A program made the translations under genes and the position numbers. A stretch of DNA of 64,000 nucleotides from Chlorogloeopsis sp. ULAP01 (GTDB taxonomy: Bacteria; Cyanobacteriota; Cyanobacteriia; Cyanobacteriales; Nostocaceae). The stretch is taken from assembly GCF_030381805.1 (NCBI RefSeq), contig NZ_JAUDRH010000002.1, forward strand, positions 1 through 64,000, read 5' to 3'. This document shows positions 25,382-31,771 of the stretch, in pieces; the first letter of the stretch is position 1; every line of letters starts with the position of its first letter. The notes under the pieces were generated by a model. The model saw only the letters and a list, made by a program, of their open reading frames with translations, did not search any database and was not told the DNA's origin.

Positions 25382-26386
25382 TTATCGCTGGAAGGATTTT
25401 TTCTGCTGCATTTGATATTGCTTTGGACAAAGACCAAATTTTTTCTTAAAGGCTGTGGCAAAGTAGCTATGGCTAACAAACCCAACCATGTTAGAAATTT
25501 CTGACACTTTCAAATCTCCAGTTTCTAGGAGTTCACGGGCTTGTTCTAGGCGATAGTGATGTAAATAATTAAAAGCGGTTGTGCCAAATACCTGACGAAA
25601 TCCCTGTTTAAGCAAATAATCGTTTAAACCCACTGCCCTTGACAGTTCCATAAACGAAGGCGGATTATTCAATCGTTTTAGCAAAATATCTCTGGCATGG
25701 TAAATTCTTTCTACTACATCTGGCTTCAAAGTGTGTAGGTGGTTATTACCATCCTTTATTTCTATCTCCTGTGCAACCAACAGCCCCATTAACTCTAAAG
25801 CTTTACCTTCCAAATACAGGCGCTTGGCAATTCCCTGATAAGGACACTGGATAATTTGCTTTGCAACAGTTCGCATTGCAGGTGTTGCAGTTCCACAACG
25901 GCAGTAATACGTTTGATGAGATTGCCGAATCCACGGTTGCAGTGCCTGGGGTAATTGTCCTTCTGAATTGGCAGCAAAAGAATATAGTAGTTGAGGCTGC
26001 ATATAGATACTTATCTCCAGAAAGGAGTTTTGATCTGAACAATAACTGGTTTGCTTTGGATCTAGTCCACTCCCCAGGAAACTATATTCACCTCCGCTAA
26101 CAGTTCTGTATTTATCATGATGCTCCCCAGAAAAATGAAAGTGATACTCTAACAACTCATGTTCCTGTTCTGGCTGTATGATGACCATGCGAGTGCGCAT
26201 TTGTACATTGCCAACGATCAACTCCAAGCCTTGACGCAACTCGATTCTTCGCCAGTAACCTTGTCCCAGTCGGCGCGGATATTTGTATACTACGTCCAAC
26301 TTATCATCTGGATCTGGGTGTTGGGAAGGTTCCACCATCTCATGAAATAGTTCATCAAAGGCTTGCTGGGAAAGGGTGATTGTCAT
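25382..26386 (-). CDS. AraC/PchR-family transcriptional regulator
   Basis: 334-residue regulator, ATG at 26386, 92 bases upstream of the receptor gene at 25289. QCPYQGIAKRLYLEGKALEL precedes the AraC domain (LSRAVGLNDYLLKQGFRQVFG, VGFVSHSYFATAFKKKFGLCPKQY). By the FRQVFGT(T/S)AF segment it is closer to the regulator at 8322 than to those at 796 and 19976, so the window contains two regulator sub-lineages. A 23-base dyad at 26421-26443 lies in its upstream region. A 22-bp-period tandem repeat spans its stop codon. Confidence 0.92.
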   Translation of the reverse strand: MTITLSQQAFDELFHEMVEPSQHPDPDDKLDVVYKYPRRLGQGYWRRIELRQGLELIVGNVQMRTRMVIIQPEQEHELLEYHFHFSGEHHDKYRTVSGGEYSFLGSGLDPKQTSYCSDQNSFLEISIYMQPQLLYSFAANSEGQLPQALQPWIRQSHQTYYCRCGTATPAMRTVAKQIIQCPYQGIAKRLYLEGKALELMGLLVAQEIEIKDGNNHLHTLKPDVVERIYHARDILLKRLNNPPSFMELSRAVGLNDYLLKQGFRQVFGTTAFNYLHHYRLEQARELLETGDLKVSEISNMVGFVSHSYFATAFKKKFGLCPKQYQMQQKKSFQR

Positions 26387-26420
26387 AGCGATCGCTTGAG
26401 AGAGATCAAAATTTTAACTC

Positions 26421-26443
26421 TTAATAAGAAATTATCTTATTAA
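26421..26443. promoter_or_regulatory. Dyad TTAATAAG-N7-CTTATTAA
   Basis: Perfect 8-bp arms, 35 bases before the AraC start codon and in the divergent gap to marR. Contains the AAGAAA core shared with 8232-8248. Likely a regulator-binding site. Confidence 0.5.
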
Positions 26444-26555
26444 AATTAGTTGGTTTGGGTGTTGGCGAAGTCTCTCTGGAGGAGAATTGCTTCTGTGGTT
26501 TATGAGTCTTTTTAAGAATTGCTCTCGTCTATTAATCTTTTAAGTTAACTTATAG

Positions 26556-26567
26556 TTAGTCAGCTAA
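26556..26567. promoter_or_regulatory. Putative MarR operator upstream of marR
   Basis: TTAG-TCAG-CTAA, 19 bases before the GTG start. The surrounding 24 bases match, in reverse orientation, those around 27146-27157 at 19 positions. Confidence 0.5.
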
Positions 26568-26585
26568 TTAAAATGATTCAAGACT

Positions 26586-27095
26586 GTGGTTACGTTACGC
26601 CCCTTTGTCAATCGCCAAGCTTTAGAACAACTTGCCAATATTTTTCCAGAATTAGATCTAGCTTCTGTAGAGAGTTGTCTAGCTTTTCTTGCTACTACTA
26701 TTGATGTTTATGCAGCTTTAGACGTTCACTTTGCTCGCTATGGTCTTTCGATGGGAAAATTTACTTTACTAATGCAGTTGTTTGTCGTTGACGAAAAGGG
26801 GTTAACACCATCCGAATGTGCAGAACGTGCAGGTGTAACAAGAGCAACTATCACGGGACTTTTAGATGGATTAGAACGAGATGGATTAGTTAAACGTCAG
26901 CCTTACCCAGATGATCGGCGGATGTTGAGCGTGCAATTAACGGACAAAGGACGGCAACTACTGTCTCAAATGTTACCAGATCATTTTTGCCGTACCACTG
27001 GTTTAATGGCGAATCTGACTGACAAAGAGAAAAAGACGTTGATTGAACTATTGGCGAAGTTAAAGTCTGGAACTCCTGCAATGCTTGAACCGTAA
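26586..27095 (+). CDS. MarR-family transcriptional regulator
   Basis: 169-residue winged-helix regulator, GTG start at 26586. Helix-turn-helix LTPSECAERAGVTRATITGL and LDGLERDGLVKRQPYPDDRR wing are typical, flanked by N- and C-terminal dimerisation helices. It probably represses itself and the membrane-protein gene 102 bases downstream, since both have a TTAG-N4-CTAA dyad in the promoter. The effector is unknown. It is divergent from the AraC gene at 26386 with a 199-bp gap. Confidence 0.88.
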   Translation: MVTLRPFVNRQALEQLANIFPELDLASVESCLAFLATTIDVYAALDVHFARYGLSMGKFTLLMQLFVVDEKGLTPSECAERAGVTRATITGLLDGLERDGLVKRQPYPDDRRMLSVQLTDKGRQLLSQMLPDHFCRTTGLMANLTDKEKKTLIELLAKLKSGTPAMLEP

Positions 27096-27145
27096 CTAAA
27101 TTAGCTTATTTATTGCCAAAGAGTCTAGCTTATTGTAAATTTTAA

Positions 27146-27157
27146 TTAGGTACCTAA
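27146..27157. promoter_or_regulatory. Putative MarR operator upstream of the DUF2269-like gene
   Basis: Perfect palindrome TTAGGTACCTAA followed by CTATAAG, 40 bases before the ATG at 27198. The other member of the pair is at 26556-26567. Confidence 0.55.
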
Positions 27158-27197
27158 CTATAAGCCAACTAATTATAACTAGCAAAATAAAATCACT

Positions 27198-27737
27198 ATG
27201 AACAAGCTAAGTGTCAAGCAAAAAAATTGGTTGCTGTCCTTTCATGTTGCCTTTGGAGGAATTTGGTTTGGAACAGCTTTATGTATGATTGCGATCGCTT
27301 TAAGCAACCGCAACACTCTCAACGGAGATGAGTTGTATGCGATCAACTCAGTTTTAAAACTGCTAGATGACTTTGTGATTATCCCTGCTGCTAATCTGGC
27401 ATTATTAACAGGTGGGCTGCTCTGCTGGTTGACAATTTGGGGGTTTTTCAAACACTACTGGGTAATTGTGAAGTGGGTGGCGACTGTAACACTCATTGTT
27501 TTTGGTACATTGTGGCTGGGGCCGTGGACAAATGCAATGACTGCCATTTCAGACGTACAAAGGTTACAAGCATTGCAAAATCCATTGTATGTGTTTGACC
27601 AAAAAGCAATACTTGTGGGTGCAGTAATTCAGACATCGTGCCTTTTAGCCATCATTGCTATTTCAGTAATCAAGCCCTGGGGTAGACGGAACGTAAAAAA
27701 AGAGGAGCAAAAAGAAGCAATTGCCTCTAGTAGTTAG
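27198..27737 (+). CDS. DUF2269-like integral membrane protein
   Basis: 179 residues with four hydrophobic segments (about 12-32, 58-80, 88-110, 140-160) and a basic C-terminal tail. The N-terminus WLLSFHVAFGGIWFGTALC and central KWVATVTLIVFGTLWLGPW resemble the DUF2269/predicted inner-membrane family; no catalytic motif is seen. The shared operator-like dyad suggests control by the MarR protein upstream. A role in resisting a compound sensed by MarR is only a guess. Confidence 0.7.
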   Translation: MNKLSVKQKNWLLSFHVAFGGIWFGTALCMIAIALSNRNTLNGDELYAINSVLKLLDDFVIIPAANLALLTGGLLCWLTIWGFFKHYWVIVKWVATVTLIVFGTLWLGPWTNAMTAISDVQRLQALQNPLYVFDQKAILVGAVIQTSCLLAIIAISVIKPWGRRNVKKEEQKEAIASSS

Positions 27738-27778
27738 ATGGACATAATTAAACTTAAAACTTCTGCCTTTGATTTAAT

Positions 27779-27809
27779 TAGGAGCAGGATAGTTTTCTTC
27801 CTACTCCTA
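27779..27809. terminator. Hairpin in convergent gap
   Basis: TAGGAGCAGGA (27779-27789) pairs with TCCTACTCCTA (27799-27809) with one mismatch. It sits between the convergent genes ending at 27737 and 27823 and could serve both. Confidence 0.5.
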
Positions 27810-27822
27810 CCTAAAAGAACAA

Positions 27823-28200
27823 TCAAAACCAACCACAGTCTGTTCTAGTGTATGGCTTGTACACATTAGGAACGATTTGTTTTTGCCCAGCAAATTCCCT
27901 TCCGTAAAACCCATCATCAAAACCACGGGCAAATTCACCTCCGGCAGTACGGGGTTTATAAGCCTTTCCTTGTTTAGCTCTCTGACTTCCTTGACGGTAA
28001 CCATCAGCGTAGGCTTGAGGATGATAGGCAGGATCTTCATCAACAAACCATTGAGTAACTGGATAGCAGGATCTCAATGGGTACAGAGGATATGGGCGAT
28101 AATAATGGTAACGCCTATGAGCTTGGGCTGGTTGATTGCCCAGAAGTAATCCAGTAGTAGTAGCTAAAGCTACTACACTAGCCATAATAATTTTTTTCAT
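27823..28200 (-). CDS. Small exported protein, unknown function
   Basis: 125 residues. A clear signal peptide (ALATTTGLLLGNQPAQA, cleavage after about 27) is followed by an aromatic-rich stretch HRRYHYYRPYPLYPL. Two cysteines (near 44 and 122) could form a disulfide, and there is a repeated glycine pattern ADGYRQG...ARGFDDGF. A GAGGCTAATTTT leader could provide the RBS. I do not recognise the family; it is likely periplasmic or cell-surface. Confidence 0.7.
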   Translation of the reverse strand: MKKIIMASVVALATTTGLLLGNQPAQAHRRYHYYRPYPLYPLRSCYPVTQWFVDEDPAYHPQAYADGYRQGSQRAKQGKAYKPRTAGGEFARGFDDGFYGREFAGQKQIVPNVYKPYTRTDCGWF

Positions 28201-28491
28201 AAAATTAGCCTCCAGAGTTCACCAACTCTAGATGCTTTTAAGATATCGTTCAGAAAATATAAACGACATCACCTGAAAGGGTGAGCGATCGATCGCTTCC
28301 GTTGCCATAGCTCAACAGAAATCATAGTGATCGCCTGTGAAAATTATGAAAAGAACTATGAGTTTCACGATTGGCTTTTTAACTACAAGCCTGCTCAGGA
28401 AATAGTCTACCCTAGTTAGAGAAAATGATTGTAGAGAGTTGCATTTATATCAACTCTCAAAACCTCCGCAAAAGTCGCAGGAGATAATACC
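28201..28491. other. Divergent intergenic region
   Basis: Upstream of two divergent small exported-protein genes. Contains a GCGATCGATCGC sequence near 28283-28294 but no further recognisable signal. Confidence 0.4.
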
Positions 28492-28917
28492 GTGAGTAGT
28501 CTGGGCAAAAAAAGATTAGAAGTTGCTTTAGTGATCGCCACTTGCGCGATCGGTAGTGGTGGTGCTTCAGCAGCGCCAACCCCTGGGATTGAAGTTCCAA
28601 AACAGGTAGTTTTAACTGCTTCTGATATTGCCATGTACACCTCGATCTGGAAAATCTATTTTCAAGAGGATTTATCCGACAAGAATGTCATGGAAATGCT
28701 AGCAGAATTAGGTTTAGTAACCGCAGCCGCAGCAGGTACGGCCTATGTCGTTTCTAAAGTTAGCACAGCTGTATTATGTGAAATTACGGACTGGCTTGGG
28801 CCAATGGGATGGGTGGTAGGAGCAGCGATCGCAGGTTCCTTAACAGGTTTATTTGGAGCTGCTTGGGCAGTATATTGCGATTATCTTTTCTGTCAAAAAC
28901 AGCCTCAGCCTATTTAA
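28492..28917 (+). CDS. Hypothetical exported or membrane protein, Gly/Ala-rich
   Basis: 141 residues, GTG start with AGGAG eight bases upstream. The N-terminus looks like a signal peptide (cleavage after ASA, about 28). A conserved-looking polar segment YTSIWKIYFQEDLSDKN follows, then two hydrophobic Ala/Gly-rich stretches (about 74-92 and 104-125, with GxxxG-type spacing) that could cross a membrane. Three cysteines are in the C-terminal half. The segment recalls DUF697-like membrane proteins, but this is too weak to name. Function unknown. Confidence 0.6.
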   Translation: MSSLGKKRLEVALVIATCAIGSGGASAAPTPGIEVPKQVVLTASDIAMYTSIWKIYFQEDLSDKNVMEMLAELGLVTAAAAGTAYVVSKVSTAVLCEITDWLGPMGWVVGAAIAGSLTGLFGAAWAVYCDYLFCQKQPQPI

Positions 28918-29300
28918 TAGTACTTCAAAACAGTAAATATTAAGTAGCTTTCTTTTGTCACTTTGGGAAGAGAAAGGTAGTGGCGTGACACGACTTTTTT
29001 GGTGACTAAAATGATGGAATAAATGGTTTTGTGGTGCGGGCTAGAAGCCCGCTACGAGGACAGGCTAGAAGCCAATCCCACAAAAAATTTTCTAATGCAC
29101 CAATTTAGCTGTGTCAGTCCACAACAAGGAATCTTATATTCGGATTAGGTAACATGGAGGAAACTATACTCGGCTTGTTTAGTGGGCTTTGAAACCCAGA
29201 GCTTACAGCTAATTGTTTGTTTCGGGTTAATTAAATCAACTGTGATGAACGCAGACACACAAATTGTATTAACCAGAATCTCTAGCTAATCCCTGTCCAA
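28918..29300. other. Intergenic region with hairpin repeat, upstream of two-component genes
   Basis: Contains GCGGGCT-AGA-AGCCCGC (29036-29052) followed by a second, weaker AGGCT-AGA-AGCC hairpin, a repeat type common between cyanobacterial genes. The promoter of the response-regulator gene should lie in 29150-29300. Confidence 0.55.
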
Positions 29301-30101
29301 ATGATGAATAACTCAGGTGCATCAAATCATTCACAACTAAAGTATTTACATTTATCAGAACCAGAAGTAAGCAGTCAACCGATTCGAGTATTAATTGTAG
29401 ACGATGAACAGTCAATTATTGACTTGATTGAGCTAGGTTTGCGCTACGAAGGATTTGAAGTGCGATCAGTACAGAGTGGTTATGCTGGCATTGAGATGGT
29501 TAACGCCTGGTCTCCACAGCTTGTAATTTTAGATGGAAATTTGCCCGATTTAGATGGTTTTAGTGTCTGTCACTGTATCCGCCAGCATAATGACGTACTA
29601 ATTATTATGCTCACAGTACGCGACGAGTTGACGGATAAAATTAGGGGTTTAGAACTTGGTGCTGATGATTATCTTACCAAACCCTTTCATTTTTCCGAAT
29701 TACTCGCTCGGATTCGTGCCGCTTTGCGACGACATCTAGCTCCAACAAGCAACATATTAACTGTGGGAACGATCACACTGAATGCTGATACGCGAGAAGT
29801 CTGGCGTGCGGGTATACCTGTGGAACTGACTCGAAAAGAGTTTAACCTACTGCACCTACTCATGCTGCATCCTGATCGCGTGTTAGAGCGTCAAACGATT
29901 CTTGATCGCGTCTGGGGCTATGACTATTACGGTGACACGACGGTAATCGAAGTTTACATTAGCAATTTACGGAACAAGCTAGATCGAGAGCCACCTGGTT
30001 TAATTCGAACTGTACGTGGTATCGGCTATATGTTAAAAGTCCCGTCTACAAGTAATTCGAGTACAGTTGCTATTCATTCAGACAACCAAACCAGCTTATG
30101 A
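29301..30101 (+). CDS. OmpR-family response regulator
   Basis: 266-residue transcription factor. Receiver domain about 28-142 with acidic pocket Asp34/Asp35, phospho-acceptor Asp78 (VILDGNLP), Thr105 and Lys127 (LTKPF). The winged-helix effector domain is about 155-250 (ELTRKEFNLLHLLM, RVWGYDYYGDTTVIEVYISN, IRTVRGIGYML). It overlaps the sensor-kinase gene by ATGA, so the two are translated together. The three 11-bp-phased repeats upstream of 31772 have the form that OmpR/PhoB-class regulators bind, making the following glycan cluster its likely target. Confidence 0.94.
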   Translation: MMNNSGASNHSQLKYLHLSEPEVSSQPIRVLIVDDEQSIIDLIELGLRYEGFEVRSVQSGYAGIEMVNAWSPQLVILDGNLPDLDGFSVCHCIRQHNDVLIIMLTVRDELTDKIRGLELGADDYLTKPFHFSELLARIRAALRRHLAPTSNILTVGTITLNADTREVWRAGIPVELTRKEFNLLHLLMLHPDRVLERQTILDRVWGYDYYGDTTVIEVYISNLRNKLDREPPGLIRTVRGIGYMLKVPSTSNSSTVAIHSDNQTSL

Positions 30102-31510
30102 AACTGCGCTGGCGCTTAACGCTAAGTACTCTGGCGTTGGTTGCTCCTTTGCTATTGTTCTTGCTGACTCATGACTACTACAACTTGCGTAACTTTTTGA
30201 TTGAGCGCGAGAGTATCCGTCTGCGAGCACAGGCAAAGCCGATTATTGATGCAGAATTATTAAATCAGACAGTCAATGATGAAAAACTTCGATCACTTGC
30301 CAACCAACTTGCCATAGATCTCACCTCAATTGACACAGGAGCGTTAATTGTTGATCGCTACGGGCGAGTAATTGGTCGCCACAATAGTACAATTGGCGAA
30401 CCAGCACCGCCTGAGTTACCTAAAGATTGGTACGCGCCAGCTTTAGCAGGCAAATTGGAGCAAAACTACATTATCAATGATAGACATGGTCACAATATCC
30501 TGGTGGCGCTTGTACCAATTCCTCCCCGCCAAGCACCGCGAGGTGTAGTGGTGCTAAGTACTTCGCTAGAGAGCAGCTACCGATTGGTACGCCAACACTT
30601 GCTTTCGACGATTTTATCTTGCCTGATTTTGTTGGCGATCGCGACTGTGGCAATCTTTTTCATGGTACGCACCAACCTGCGCCCACTGGAGTCCATGACT
30701 GCTGTTGCTGATCGGATTGCCCAGGGCGATTTGTCACAACGGAGCGACCTAAAACCAGGTACAAATGAAATTGGTCGGTTAGCTCGCTCGTTTGATGAGA
30801 TGGTTGAGCGGCTGCAAAGCGCCCTAGCAGTCAAAACGCAATCGGAAGACAGATTACGTCAGTTTTTGGCGGATGTATCACACGAGATCCGCACACCACT
30901 GACAGTAATTGGCGGCTATGCCGATCTCCTGCTGCGAGGAGTAGCAACAACTCCTGAAGAAAACACGCGCTTGCTGCGGACGATGCGCCGCGAACTCAAC
31001 CGTACCGAGCGGCTAGTCAGAGATCTATTATTACTGGTACGAAGTGATCGCTCGGCAACTTTTGATCTGCAAGCTGTCGAGCTATCGGAGTTATGTACTG
31101 AGGTTGCCGCCCAGTTTCGCCTGATGATGGGGCAGCGCGTTTTTCAGACGACTATTGCCAAGAAAGTCGTGGTGCGGGGCGATCCAGATCGGCTCGAACA
31201 AGTCTTGTCAAACATTTTGGATAATGCCATCCGCCATACTCCCGAAGGGACACGCATCGATCTGCGGCTCAAAGTCGTTGGAGATATGGCATGGATTGAA
31301 ATTGCGGATACAGGACGGGGCATTCCGAGCGATCTCCTCCAACACATCTTTGAACGCTTTCATAGCGGGCAGCAGCGAGGCACGGGACTAGGTTTGGCAA
31401 TTGCCAAAGCGATCGTGGAAGCCCACGGTGGTATAATTGTGGCGTTTAATCAGCCAATGGGCGGTGCGTGTTTCAGAGTTGAGCTACCGTTGCATTCGGG
31501 AAATAAATAA
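30098..31510 (+). CDS. Membrane sensor histidine kinase
   Basis: 470-residue partner of the response regulator. First membrane helix about 8-24, periplasmic sensor about 25-165 (no known motif), second helix about 168-190, HAMP domain about 191-245, HisKA with phospho-acceptor His262 (ADVSHEIRTPL), then ATPase domain with N-box DNAIRHTPEG, G1 box DTGRGIP and G2 box GTGLGLAIAKA. The gene is already in the GC-richer part of the window. The signal it senses cannot be predicted. Confidence 0.94.
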   Translation: MKLRWRLTLSTLALVAPLLLFLLTHDYYNLRNFLIERESIRLRAQAKPIIDAELLNQTVNDEKLRSLANQLAIDLTSIDTGALIVDRYGRVIGRHNSTIGEPAPPELPKDWYAPALAGKLEQNYIINDRHGHNILVALVPIPPRQAPRGVVVLSTSLESSYRLVRQHLLSTILSCLILLAIATVAIFFMVRTNLRPLESMTAVADRIAQGDLSQRSDLKPGTNEIGRLARSFDEMVERLQSALAVKTQSEDRLRQFLADVSHEIRTPLTVIGGYADLLLRGVATTPEENTRLLRTMRRELNRTERLVRDLLLLVRSDRSATFDLQAVELSELCTEVAAQFRLMMGQRVFQTTIAKKVVVRGDPDRLEQVLSNILDNAIRHTPEGTRIDLRLKVVGDMAWIEIADTGRGIPSDLLQHIFERFHSGQQRGTGLGLAIAKAIVEAHGGIIVAFNQPMGGACFRVELPLHSGNK

Positions 31511-31596
31511 GGGAACAGGAAAAGAATATAGCGATTTTATTCATGTTGAACAATGGCTAAATGTTTATGAGTAGGTTCTATTGTTCCATGATCAAC

Positions 31597-31640
31597 AAGA
31601 GCCAGAGGCTCTTAATTCTCTTTACCAGATTGAAAGAGGA
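31597..31640. repeat. Two-hairpin intergenic repeat
   Basis: Perfect hairpin AAGAGCC-AGA-GGCTCTT (31597-31613), then a decayed second hairpin (CTCTTTACCAG...). Related to 60428-60471 and 21317-21361. Confidence 0.6.
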
Positions 31641-31692
31641 CACACCGGAGGTGGGGACAAGGAGCAGGAGTAAAGAAAACCTTAAGCCAATT

Positions 31693-31723
31693 TGAAGGTA
31701 GATTTAAGGTTTTCTCAAGGTTT
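31693..31723. promoter_or_regulatory. Three 11-bp-phased direct repeats, putative response-regulator operator
   Basis: TGAAGGTAG (31693), TTAAGGTTT (31704) and TCAAGGTTT (31715) repeat at exactly 11 bp, one helical turn, as in PhoB/OmpR-type sites. They end 48 bases before the ATG at 31772. Confidence 0.6.
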
Positions 31724-31771
31724 GACTCATAACCTAGTTATTTAGGGTTTATTTGCCAACTGATTTTCCTT

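Larger units (their letters stand above)
31511..31771. other. Upstream region of the glycan cluster
   Basis: Contains the two-hairpin repeat at 31597-31640 and the phased direct repeats at 31693-31723. The gap could separate two transcripts: the two-component pair and the biosynthetic cluster. Confidence 0.5.
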
